DNA from: Metopolophium dirhodum
Taxonomy: Eukaryota; Arthropoda; Insecta; Hemiptera; Aphididae
NCBI RefSeq assembly: GCF_019925205.1
Contig: NC_083562.1
Coordinates: 23,250,001 to 23,314,000, forward strand
Direction: 5' to 3'
Length of the DNA: 64,000 nt
Part shown: piece after piece, positions 12,519 through 24,800 of the stretch
How positions within the stretch are numbered: position 1 is the first letter of the stretch
Layout of the letters: each line of letters begins with the position of its first letter
Made by a program: the position numbers and the translations under genes
The notes under the pieces: model-generated
What the model was told of the DNA's origin: nothing
The model's database searches: none
Seen by the model: only the letters and a program-made list of their open reading frames with translations

Positions 12519-13396
12519 TGCACTGTGCAAAGCGATGAATGTATTGGTTTTAAAATGATATAGGTTTTTATTATTTTGTGTGTGTACATTACCTATTTGA
12601 GAGCACTAGAGCAGTACAAATATGAAACAATACTTTGTTTTTCAATTTTTATGGTGGTTTCTAAAAGAAAATTTGATCTAGTTGGTAAAGTCTAGTAAAA
12701 AATAAAACTACTAGACACTAGTACATTATAGGTACAATATATAATCGAGAAACACTAAACAAAAAATAACTGAAGAACGTAAATGTTTTTTTATACTAGC
12801 TATATAATATAATATTATTAATATTATATCTTAAACAAGTTTTAAATAAATTAATATATTTAATTTTTTTGTTCCAATGTATTCAAGAATGTATAGGTTT
12901 ACTCATATAGAGACTTGACATAGGTACCTATTGATCATATATTTATATTTTTTATTTACATACATAATTTAAATTTCAAAATATTTTGGCTATTTTTTGC
13001 TATTTTAGTCGTTTGAAACTTTTATACTTAAAATTTTTATTTATTTTTTTTTTACTGATTTTGATTCAATTTTATTGCTTAGTCAAAAAGCTTGGAACTT
13101 TAATACAAGGTTTCTTATAAGTCATTTTTCAGCAATTAAAAAATATCAAAAATACTTAGTCTACATTCTTTTATTAAGTTTAAATTTAAAGGTTTAATAA
13201 AACATGACAAGATCAATAAAGTTATTATTAAAAATTATTTTGTGGTTTAAAATTTGTATAAAACTTTTATGTTAATACCTAAAAACCTTTAAAATATAAT
13301 ACAAGGTTTCTCATAAGTTTTCGTTACTGGAATTAAAAAAACAAATTTAGCGTAAAGCCATGCAAGCGGAGGCACTCACCGTCTCTGCTCAGAATC
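12519..13396 (+). mobile_element. TTCTGAGCGGA-TIR repeat family, copy 1
   Basis: The left end (GCACTGTGCAAAGCGATGAA) matches a degenerate form of TTCTGAGCGAAGCGATGAAT seen in copy 2. It is followed by TGTATTGGTTTTAAAATGAT and, further in, TCTAGTTGGTA. The right end CCGTCTCTGCTCAGAATC (to 13396) is the complement of the family start. Interior landmarks shared with copy 2 include TTTTATTGCTTAGTCAAAAA and AGCTTGGAACTTTAATACAA. About 880 bp, no coding frame; old and diverged. I place it as a non-autonomous TIR element, superfamily unknown. Confidence 0.65.
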
Positions 13397-15817
13397 ATAT
13401 TCGTATGCAACGGTTATTACTTATTAGTTTACATTATATTAAAATGTATCACAATATCTATTATACACTAAAACAATAAAATTACTAAGTACTACATAGT
13501 ACCTATAAAACCTACTCACTGACAAAATAATCTACACTTGAAACCTACCTCGCAGCAGAGTGGCTTTCTCTGGTTATTATTATTTTTTTTTTTTAAAACG
13601 CGTTTTGTTACTTTAAAAAATATCCCATTCATTTAAAATGGATGTCACTGTTTGCAGATATTACTATGTAATATAAAGATCAAATTTCGAAACGAGCTTG
13701 TTATTAGATCACAAGATAATACTATAGTTATGGTGTAACTCAACTTAAAAAAACTTAAAACAAAATATAGGTGTATACTGTATTATTATACTGTACCTAT
13801 ATATGTATACAATTTGAGCAATAGCTGGTATATAATGGTTATTCACTTTAAGAAAAATAATTTATATACCTATTTAAAGTTGCCCGATATCATATCTATG
13901 CGTTTACTTACTGAAGTGTATACGTACGTCATGTAAGTAAATGCTTATGTACTTGAATTATGCAGTTTAAAATGAAAATTTTCGCGGAAATTATACTCGT
14001 TACAATCATAATGGCAGTGAATAATTTATCATCCACCATTTAATTATACTGAGTAAATATAATATTGTGCTGGCCTTGTACATCGCCATCTCAACGGTAT
14101 AATATAATAGTAATGTTTTGCAAGAAATATATTATAATGAGATCTGTCAATTTTTATTATTAATACCACATCGTTTGTTTTTTAAAATTATATACTCGTA
14201 TCGAATGTATTAATTATATTGTGTATGCGTGTACAGGTCATTATAAAATAATTATTTTGTCAATTGAAATTCTCATTTATATTTCGATAATTCTACAAAT
14301 TGTAATCAACCACGTGAAGACCAACGAATTTTATACGCATCAGTGCATCGCGCTAAAACGCTCTAACGACTTTTTTTTATACAAATGTATTGTTAATTTA
14401 AACGAAAACCCCCAGGGCTTATATAAATGTGTACAACTACAAAAGGTTGGACCACCCTGAGATAAGTAATAGGCAATAGCCAATAAGTAAAAAATAATTT
14501 AAAGAGTAATATTTCAGACTTTTTCTATCAACGATGTACTTGATGATTTAAAAATATTTTGGTTATTCATTATACATATATGTAGACCATGATAACTTTT
14601 ATTTTAATTATTATTGATTTTGCATTCATCGAATAAAATATAGTTTAGTGTGCATATAGATTTTTGAACGCTTTTGAACTATATGAATAGCTATATAAGT
14701 ATTATAATTATTACCTATTACCTATATAGATTAATCTAGGTTTCACGTTGTTAGCTGTTTTTCATTTAAGGTTAATTCTCATTACAACTGTGAGTGAATA
14801 ATACAATTTTACTTTATTGTATCGATATTCTCCATAATATTTATCAATAGGTACTATAATATATATTTTATTCGGTTGCTCAATATGACTTACCTAGCAA
14901 TTCCTTCGCTAGAACTAAAAACTGGTATATTATACATAGCAAGGGTGGAAAATTGTTTTGACGCTCTACATGTGAAAAATTACGATTTTTTTTCGAGCGT
15001 TCCATTAATTTATGAAAAAAGGTATATAAAAACTGAGGTACCTACATATATTATGAGTTTACGGCTTTTTATCGGTCAATAACGATTATTCAATTTTATC
15101 TGTAGATATTAATATACTCCTATTTAATGCTGCGATTATCTTCTTTTTACACATATCCTGAAAATATTTGTAATATATCATAATATCATCATATAAACGA
15201 GTCGCACTCGCTCGCCTTGGAAGCCAATGGTAAAAATCGATTTATCGTATGATTTAACGTAACGTATACGTTTTTAGTATCTATAGACTATATTCTATAT
15301 TATATTATAATATATTATATTTACAGAATATGTCATATTATAATATAATCGTTACACATTATACATCGATGATATGTACATTTTAACAACTCGGGTTTTG
15401 ACTTCATATTATGTGATGGAATAATATTCTCGAATTGTATTATAATACTATCGTTAAGAGTGCACACGGCGCTTATTACAAGGCGAACGGCTATCGATTT
15501 GATATTCTTTTGCACTTTTGAGTACAAATACAAAATAATAGTATAATAACATAATTATATATGCCACTGTGCACTATAATAATTAATGAATTAAACGGCA
15601 GTAAATGAAGCCTGCAGCTTGAAACTAGTTTTAAGCTGTATAACGATTTGAAGTATTGATCGAAACCGGAGGAAGAACAGCAAAAAAGGGGCAAAGATGG
15701 ATAGTTGATAAATCACCTCAAAGTCATTTAAAACATTTTTTAACATATACACGTGAATACGTGACCATGCAGTAGTGTAAAAGTCGGTTTTAAGTTTTTC
15801 CTGAAATTCCATTTTAG
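13397..15817. other. A+T-rich stretch with one hAT-like end
   Basis: Mostly featureless. At 14440-14459 the sequence AGGTTGGACCACCCTG is the complement of CAGGGTGGTCCAACCT, a common hAT terminus. No partner end or target duplication was found. Frames at 14221-14460 and 14876-15082 look accidental. Confidence 0.35.
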
Positions 15818-16500
15818 GTTCTGAGCGAAGCGATGAATGTATTGATTTTACAATGATGTGTGTTTTTTTTGTGTCTGTCATCACCTTTTAGGACAGTAAA
15901 AAAGTTTGGATTTTCTTCAAAAGTAACTTTTCTGATAGGAAAGTGAATCTAGTTGGTACTTTGGGGGGTCAAAAGTAAAAATTTCCCAGTAGTTTTCATA
16001 AGCGACGTGAAAAACAAAAAAAAAATTAAGGAAAAACGGGAATTTTTACGCAAAATCTGTTTTTGAGAAAATCGATTTTGGTTTTTGATGCAACTCTAAA
16101 AAAATTACCGTAGGTACATGAGATTTTGACTGAATGTTTATATTATCATTTTCTATACACCATAACATTTTCCAAATATTTTGACTTATTTTGAGCTGTT
16201 TACAGACATTTTCAGTTTCCATTTTTTTTAGTTTTTTTCTATGAATATCAATACAATTTTATTTGTTGGTTAAAAAAGCTTGAAAATTTGATAGAAGGCT
16301 CCTAGGTTATTGTTTCAGGGCAGATGAAAAAAATTAAAAATCCATAGTCAACATTTTTTTTTATAAGCATTTAAAGTTCAAATATTGACTGTAAATACTT
16401 GAAAATTCCACTAAATGTTTATATTAGCATTTTCTATACACGATACAATTTATAAAATAATTTGACTCTTTTTGAGCTGTTTACGGACATTGTCAGTTAG
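15818..16500 (+). mobile_element. TTCTGAGCGGA-TIR repeat family, copy 2 (right end missing)
   Basis: The best-preserved left end is GTTCTGAGCGAAGCGATGAA, followed by TGTATTGATTTTACAATGAT and GTGTCTGTCATCACC. It contains TCTAGTTGGTACTTTGGGG and TTTTTACGCAAAATC. A block of about 95 bases (16121-16215, ending TTTGAGCTGTTTACAGACAT) recurs at 16401-16500 in diverged form, so this copy has an internal duplication. No right terminal repeat was seen. Non-coding. Confidence 0.7.
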
Positions 16501-19500
16501 CGTCCCCAACAAGATCAATTTATTTGAAAATATTTTCAAATTGGTTTTAAGACTTGGTAAATGAATTCCCAGTCCATTTAAACAAATAAGATTTGTGAGG
16601 GGGTGAACTTCATGCAGCCCCTCACATATTATGTAGCTAAGAACTTCAAAATGGTATCAGCATTTTGCAAATAATTTACCTACGCCATGTACGCAGTTGT
16701 ATACACTACATATACCGTCCATAGTCATCCATCCTCTCAGAGTAAACGATTTTATACATGTTATAGATTATTATGTGCGTGATGCTGTGATCATGACGTG
16801 TGTGAATCGTCGTTCTCGTTGTATATAATATGCATTATACGTATAGTATTATAATATATAGGTGCTGGGTATATGAGATACCTGTAGGTACCTATACCTA
16901 CATAGTATTACTTTGACAGACCAGCCGTCCTCTCCGTCATGCGTTATAGCCATCATATTATTATGTGTTTAGTCTACGCTATATAGGTACCGGTATATAT
17001 AACCAGCTCGCTGGTATATAGGTAGGTACTATACTAATATAGTATATTATATCCTGCTCACGCGAGTAAAATATATAAAATTAAAAAGTCGCACGCGTTT
17101 GATTATTTTGCCGATATTTTTTTCTTCTTATTCCAATTACGATGTTTTTTGCGAGTATATATATTGGTTTGTTTTTGCATAACCTTGGCCTTAGTCGCGT
17201 TCGCGGGATCGTGAACGTCATATTATTTTTCGTTTCTGGTTAGCGCCGCCTGAACGCGCACGTACCAATTCGCATATAATATATATATATTCTATATGTA
17301 CCATTTATAGTATAAATACGATAGGTATATTATATAGGTTTAATATATGCGTACAATAGCAAGCGCGTATATTATTATACTCAAACTCGAAACAGAAAAA
17401 GAAAAACGATATGATATAATATATATTATATACGTGTGTGTTAGCGTACCTATAGGTACCTATATTATACATTGAGTGCAGTATTTTTTTTTATCCTACC
17501 TACCCGCCACCGTTCGTTTTAGAATTTGTCACGTCTTACCATGATGTTTTTTTTTGAGCCTCGTACCATAGTTATTTCGTACCTAGTATGATTATTGATT
17601 ATGCGCCAACCAGCCGCGATAACTAGAGAAGGTTAAGAAGACCGCGATAATAGAGCGCCAGGTTATATGGGTTATATTATATTATATACATACGTAAAAT
17701 ACGCGTGTGTGTCCAATTCAATTTACTCATGTTTTGCTCTGCTCAAGTATTTTTATTGTATACAGACCTAGAAGAAAGGGGATGGAACGTCTCCGGGGCA
17801 GACAATGGGCCCAATGTTATGAGCTTACAATTTGTAAAATTTGACATTAGTCATATCGTATAAACTATAAACAAAAGAAAAATAAATTAAATTTGTGTGA
17901 AATTAGTATGTAGGTATATCAATCTACATTTAAAATTTTTTATCTGGTAAATCAAATTAATAATATACCAAACTGAGCGAATTGTATTAATATTTAATCT
18001 ATTCTAAATCTTATTTTAAATTTCTCTATACTTTATAGGTTATTTAGCTATTCATTGATTAGAATTAGGTTGATATAATCTGATAATTTGTTTTATGTTA
18101 TAAAAAAAAATAGCAATAATGAATGGCAAAAAAACAAAACTTAGTTCAAACTATTAAATTTTATTGTTTAAAAAACTAGGTAACATTTTAGTATTTTACT
18201 TTAAATGTAATGAGACTGTAATATTTTAAATATTAATTAATCAATAATGGTGGAATAATTGATATTATGTTTTCTTAATGGTGATTTATTATAGAGATGA
18301 GAGTTATTTATATACGCTAGCGGCCAATATGGTCAATATTATAAATTATGGAGTTCAAACGGGATAAGAGCAAGTCTGTAATTCCCCCCTGCGTTAATTG
18401 GTGGGAGGGCCGGGCACAATCATATATTAGCCCATGGTATAAGTCTTAACCCAGGGATTTCACTACAAGCTTGTACACCTTAAGTTTTCGAAAACAATAA
18501 TGTTAACGATAAAATTCATGAAACAATTGATGTCTAAGCGACACCTACGAACATGAGAGGTATTTATATAAACATAAATCTATAGAACACGATATTTTGT
18601 ACTCAGTAATGGCAGGTATTTTTATTATTTATAAATGAAGTCGTTTGCTAAAAAATAACTGTGCGTATATCTAAGAGTATTTGGACAGTAACCGGGCAAG
18701 ACAGAAATCTTTAACCTACGTGTGCCCAATTAGAAATTCTGCTAAATAGGCGTCCGGACTAGGCCTTCAGTCCTACTCCCGGACATAGCAAAAAAAAGAA
18801 GGATATTTAATAGAAACTTCACGAAGAAATACAATGGATGGATTGTTATTGTTTATTTGTCACAGAATAATATATTGTACAGAAGTTCGTAAACTGCCGA
18901 ATGTTTAAATATCGACGTGATATATTCTATAGTATTACAGAAACATTGGAAGCTGTTAGCACTTTGATCATATTAAAATATTGCATTAAAAATGGTACTT
19001 TGCTTTGCATTTTACAATATTTAATATAATTTTTTTTTACCCCGATTTCATAACGATGGTGTTGGTGATAAATTTCATATATATACCTATATACTTATAC
19101 ATCATGCCCGTGAACCGTAAAGATGATGAGCGTGACGCAATTGTGGTTTTTTTTTAAATTTTTCAACAGGTTATTATTATGGTATTATGTAAATTGCTAA
19201 TAAAAATCGATAAATCGATTATAGCGCACCTCTCTAAGATCTGCCTTAACTGATGCCGCCGTGTTTGATGCGAATACTTATACAAACTCGTTAATACTAA
19301 TCGTATATTATGATAATAAAATATATAAATAATAATATATTTAATGTATGCAATGTAGGTATTGTAAAAACATCAAATATATAAACATTAGCATCTATAC
19401 GTAGGAGAGCGTTATTGAAAACGATTCTGAATTTTAAAACTATATTAAAGGACGTGTGTCGAATACTATATGTACATCAGGAAATTCGGAGGTATCACAA

Positions 19501-19549
19501 TTTTTTTTTAAAATTATATCGTTTAATAATATTCAATATTTTAAATATA
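16501..19549. other. A+T-rich stretch with many GGTACC words
   Basis: Dense TAGGTACCTATA-type palindromic words occur around 16860-17470. There is a small stem, GTGAGGGG/CCCCTCAC, at about 16595-16620. GC-richer patches at 17765-17815 and 18365-18475 contain GGGCCC and GGGAGGGCCGGGC but no paired termini or reading frames. Confidence 0.4.
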
Positions 19550-19557
19550 TACTATAG
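19550..19557. repeat. Target-site duplication, left copy (TACTATAG)
   Basis: Eight bases directly outside hAT 2, identical to 20038-20045. Confidence 0.88.
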
Positions 19558-20037
19558 AAGGGGGTCACCAAATGGCGGCCCGCAGATAAAGAGAAAAGAA
19601 GCAATTTAATACGTAATTATTATTAAGGGTGACTGTTGTAATAATAAATGTTGCCGGTAATTTCTTATCTTTGTACATTATTAGGTTAAAAACAAATTCC
19701 GATCCTGACTCACCAACGAACACCTTAAAATGATGATGAAGATAGCGACCACAAACCATAATCCCGACTCAAAGCAGCTAGCTGAGAGCAAAATCTGCCA
19801 TTTTTAACATTAAAAATATTAATTCATAATTGTTTCACTTATTTATTAAATGTAATTCTATTTTCATTAGTTATAGTTATATTATAATACGTGTATATTT
19901 TTTTTTATGAAGAAATAAAATAGTTTTGGCCAATTGGCATATGACAATAAATATTATGAACTTTGAATTTGTATGGCCCGCGGGAATTTTCCAAATTCTT
20001 ATTGTGGCCCGCGGAAAGTATTAATTTGTGACCCCTG
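19558..20037. mobile_element. Non-autonomous hAT-type element (hAT 2)
   Basis: A 480-bp element. The left end AAGGGGGTCACCAAATGGCG pairs with the right end, whose complement reads CAGGGGTCACAAATTAATAC. Both carry a subterminal GCGGCCCGC or CCGCGGGCC block, as is usual for hAT elements of the CAGGGGTCA type. The insertion is flanked by an exact 8-bp TACTATAG duplication. Short frames cross the left border and run outside it, so they are not element genes. No transposase is present. The right end keeps the canonical CAG; the left end has drifted (C to A plus an extra G). Confidence 0.9.
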
Positions 20038-20045
20038 TACTATAG
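20038..20045. repeat. Target-site duplication, right copy (TACTATAG)
   Basis: Exact match to 19550-19557, abutting the CCCCTG end of hAT 2. Confidence 0.88.
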
Positions 20046-20481
20046 AATATCAGTGTATGCGGTTACTGTGTAAATCAGACCTATAACTTAGGTAACTAAC
20101 GCATGTGATGACTTATGACTATAATAGTGGATAGGTAATCGTTAAAGAAGCGTATGTTCTAAGTATATTATAAAATATATTGTTCGAGGTATCGATTAAT
20201 TTAAATTATTATTTTACGTAATAGGCATAGTATTAACCTTAAGTTACAATCTAATTGAACGGTTTTATTTATCAATTTTTTTTAAAGTATAGACTTCAAC
20301 TCTCCAATTAAATGTATATACAATATACATTAATCATTATACACTACTTATGAATATGTACCGTTTACCTACTGAATTATCACAACTATTTGACGATTTC
20401 CGTGTCAAGACCAGGAAAGTATTTAAAACCTATTACTACTGCAGAAAATAATTAGAGTACCAATTTTACAATTTTTTTTAT

Positions 20482-21100
20482 GAATATTTTATGAATATTA
20501 TGATTAATTTTACAATGATGTGGTTTTTTTTTTTTGTGTCTGTCATCACCGTTTGGGGCAGTAAAACCTCTTCGATGTTCTTCAACCAGTATCTTGTTCG
20601 ATGGGAGAGTGTATCTAGTTGGTACTTCGGGATAGTTCTTCCCAATAGTTTTCAAAAGTGCAGGGAAAAAACAAAAAAAAAATTAATGAAAAACAGCAAT
20701 TTTTACGCAAAATCGGTTTTTGGCAAAATCAATTTTGGTTTTTGGTGTAACTCTAAAACAATATAGACTGTATATTCCTGAAATAGTTCACTGGTTATTT
20801 ATATTAGCGTATTCTATACAATATAAAATTCTCAAAATATTTTGTTTTTTTTTTTAGCTGTTTACGGACATTTTTAGTTTCCAATTTTTTTATTTTTATT
20901 TTCTATATACAATGTCAATAAAATTGTATTTGTTGGGTCAAAAATGTTAAAAATTTAATACAAGACTCCTGATATATTGATTCAATAGCAGTTGAAAAAC
21001 ATTAAAAATACATATTGATGATTTTTTTTTTATAAGCATTTAAAGTTCAAATGTTGACAAAATGTATAAAATTTAAAATGTACAAATTTTTTTGCAGTAA
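20482..21100 (+). mobile_element. TTCTGAGCGGA-TIR repeat family, copy 3 (ends lost)
   Basis: Family landmarks appear in the usual order: TTTTACAATGATGTGG, GTGTCTGTCATCACCG, GTATCTAGTTGGTACTTCGG, TTTTTACGCAAAATCGG, GCTGTTTACGGACATTTTTA and TATAAGCATTTAAAGTTCAA. The terminal TTCTGAGCG motif is not recognisable. The plus frame at 20491-20766 lies wholly inside the repeat and is not a gene. Confidence 0.7.
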
Positions 21101-21537
21101 GGTATTTTTAAAATGATCAAATTTTATAGATAATATTAAGAATTAGAAATTTAAAATAAGGTTCCACAAAATTATTAATTCTGTAACCAAAAAAGCACAC
21201 AGTTTTTTATAGGACGAAATTACGTATTAAACCATGTATAACGATTTAGTTATTTGATTGTAATTTTAAAATATTATTCGTGGGTACTTGAAACAAATAT
21301 AATATAAATCCTTACATACCTACAAATATAATAATATGCAAATAATATTTAATAATATAATGGTCAATATTTTAACTATTTTGATTTTTTTTTGTATTAA
21401 AATTTTTTTTTTTAGTAAATTAATATTATAAAGTGTATTATGTTATGTACAATTATTAATATTGGTTGATAAAAATAAATGAAATAAAAAAAATAATTGC
21501 AAAAATACAAATAAATGCATTAATAAAAAATTTGATA

Positions 21538-21885
21538 TTACATACATATTATTTCCATTGTTGTTGAATACATAATAGTATGCCCCAGTCGCCAGGTATT
21601 ATTTTTTTCGTGCTGTGTTACTTGAACCGGTGTATACAAACCACCGGCGGCGGCGGTCGTGTTATTAGCCGCCAATCGCACGTAGCGAGTGGGGGAATTT
21701 ACGGCGGCGTCTAGATGGTATAGTGGGAGAAATTTGGGTACGAAACCGCGGAGCTCGGTCATTTGGATGCGCGAACGAGTAGCGTTCTTACTTCTTAGGA
21801 TGGACAGAGTATAGGTAGGTAGGTAGGTATAGTATAGGTAGATAGGTAGGTGCAGTATGAGAAAATGGAGCGGTGAAAAATTCAT
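21538..21885 (-). other. ATG-initiated 115-codon frame in a GC-richer patch
   Basis: It begins at an ATG (complement of CAT at 21883-21885) and runs through a tandem CTAC repeat (about codons 14-26), then a GC-richer part with an alanine run near codons 80-82. The N-terminus is hydrophobic and aromatic. No family is recognised. The GGTA/CTAC microsatellite inside it and the lack of a plausible neighbour argue against a working gene. The CpG-rich centre (21620-21760) could be a promoter or first-exon region. Confidence 0.18.
21811..21852. repeat. (GGTA)n imperfect tetranucleotide repeat
   Basis: Tandem GGTA units with GATA and GTATA interruptions. Confidence 0.85.
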
Positions 21886-21899
21886 AACCGTAACTTTAA

Positions 21900-24800
21900 T
21901 ACCTCACTTACATAAGTTGACCACAACATTCAAAAAAGTATACAAACGCGTCGGGTTATAAATGCATTATTTACCGTGACTTAAATAAACTATGACGAAG
22001 ATTGGATAGGTACAGAAATCGAGTAAGGGACACTTTCTTCTCGCTCGGTTCATCTCAGGATATGTGCATAAAATATTTTATTTTATCTGTTTTGTTTTAT
22101 TATTGGTATTTATTTCTATCATACATTAGTGTATTGCAAAGTTAAATCAATGGATTAGAAAATATATGATTCTTACCATATTATCCGAATTAATATACTT
22201 ACTGCGGAGATATTTTGGAAAATCGTTTTATTTTCGAACTTACACGTTTTAGTCGCTTTTTGGCTAATCATAGAACAAATTTGAAAAAAAAAATTTCTAT
22301 TTAAAGTACTATAAATGTATGCACGAAACATTTGAAATTTTTTTACTTTGCAGAAATGTGCTCTTAGAAACGAAAAAAAAAAAGTGGAAAAAAACGTTAC
22401 TACAAAACAAATAATTTAATTTCTTCGCTTAGAAATTAAAATACAAATAAAATGTTACAAACTAATTTTGTTTATCTCTATGCTGAACATATAATATTTT
22501 GCTTGATACTGTCAAATTTGAATATATTAATATATTAATATATTCTGGGGTGATTAAATATTTGAAATAACTGTTAAGTTCTCAAATACTGACTTCAAAC
22601 ACGCTCGCCTGATGTAGGTTTATACATTATAAAATATGAAGTTAACTAATATTATTAACTATATAACAACTTTGAAATTACAGATAACAATGGTTAAATA
22701 TGTCTATACGGACTCTACTTACATCTTGTAATGTTTGTAATAAAAAAATTGTGAAAATACAATGTATTCTGGTCAATTTAACACCGTTATAATAAATGTA
22801 AATGGTAACCTGTCTAACTATACAATAATCAATTATAATTTACAATTATTAGTAAACAAATAATATTAGTTACAGTGAACTACCTAGCTACATCATAACA
22901 CATGGGCAATATCATTTTAATGATTCCGTTATAAAATTTGTTAAAAGATTTAAAAATAAAATAAAAATAAATTTGAATAATTGATTTTCCAATTGTAAGT
23001 TATATAGGTACAATCAATAAGACGTATACAATATAAAATAATGATTATCTACCTACCTACCTACCTATCCATAAATTTTACATCTAGTTCTGTAACTGAA
23101 CATTCAAAATTACAACTCACTGCAATATATGCATCAATACCCATATTTTTCATAGGGTGACTAAACAAGATTTTGAAATATTTTAGCACTCGATATTCTC
23201 AAATGGAACGCTTTACTGACACACATATTATAATATATAGAGTCAAACAACAGATAGGCACACACAAGCTTATGATTTTTTTTAATTTATTTGTTCTGTT
23301 AACACGAACAGTAAAAAAGAAATATTTATTTTGAATTGTATTGAACATAATATGTATATATTTTTGTTTGGTTTTTATTACAAATATTAATAATAATGAT
23401 AGAAAAAGTAGGTAGGTACAGGTAGTGTGCAAAATAGAAACGGTCACGATTTATGATTTCGACAAACTATTGTTTCGGACACACATATATATATGACTTT
23501 TTTCCAATTTCCATACTGCAGTTCGCGTTTCATGGCTGTATGCGTATCTACTATAATATGTACAGACTGCAGTTTTATAGCTGTATCCCACCGATATACA
23601 ACTCACATTTCAGTAGGTACACGAAACTTAACTATATTCTTAAAAGCTGATGTTAAAACATTATTATAAAGACATGGATTACAGTAATGACTAATGACTG
23701 ATGAGTGATGACTAATGATAGAGTGAACGAAATTATCAAAATTGTCAAATACCGCCGACATTACTGACCGGCGAGATGGTCTGGATAGAACCAGTGAATT
23801 ATCCAATTTGATTTGGTGGGCTGGACTAAATTTTGTTAGGTATAGAATCAGTATTTAACTCAATTATTATAACTAATTTTAATGGGATTTGGCCTAGTAA
23901 AAATTCTAAAACTAGGTTAGCTGGTGGGTACTTATACTCTATTTTGTATCTAGCACTGACTGACGAATGCAGGTCGCAAGTTGTCCCCGTCATGACCGTA
24001 AGTTTATGACTTTTAAGCGTAGACATAAACGTGATGGATTCTGGGTTTCCCAACATCATCGCTTGCGATTTTCACGCATCGCGGGCGTTTATATCATTTT
24101 TACAAAAAAACTTTTAGCTATCTAAAATTCCCTTTTGCCACTTCTTCGATGTATTTATTACTATTTTTACCTATTTTATCACAAACACACACACAATTTA
24201 AATTCGATTTGATACGGATAGTATGTAAGTATCAACTTGGTAATATTGCATTTTTAATAATACACAAAGCGATTTTTCGACTGTTTTTTAGAATGGTTAT
24301 ATAATACGTCATCGATACTATTATATATATATATATCATATATGCATTATAATAATAATATATGAATATCAAGTACATAATATATGAATTTTTTACGATA
24401 CGACTGTATTCCAATTGCATTCCGGTTCGTTGACAGAAGGCATAATACTATACTGACGTGGGACACAGTGATAAAAACAAATTTTTTTTGTCATCGATTA
24501 CCACAGTTGACGGAGCGATGAATATAAAAATAACACATGTTATAGGTGGAAGTTAATGCTTAACAGACAAATGGTATAGTATACCTAGCTATTACCTATA
24601 GGTATATACATATAGATTAGTTTATTATAATATAACAACGTAAAATTGAATTGTAATAAAATAAAAATATAATACACAAGATTTAACGTAATATAAGCAA
24701 AATATATTATAATATATAAAACATAAGTACTAAAATATAGTGCAAATTATGTAAATGTATGTTAAGGTATCATATTATATTATCATGTTCTTCGGTTTAC

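Noticed and set aside
14440..14459. Complement of CAGGGTGGTCCAACCT, a hAT-like terminus
   Set aside because: No second end or target duplication found within several kilobases, so no element is called.
18365..18475. GC-rich patch with GGGAGGGCCGGGC, considered as a transposon end with 17765-17825
   Set aside because: The two sides pair over only a few bases and no duplication flanks them.
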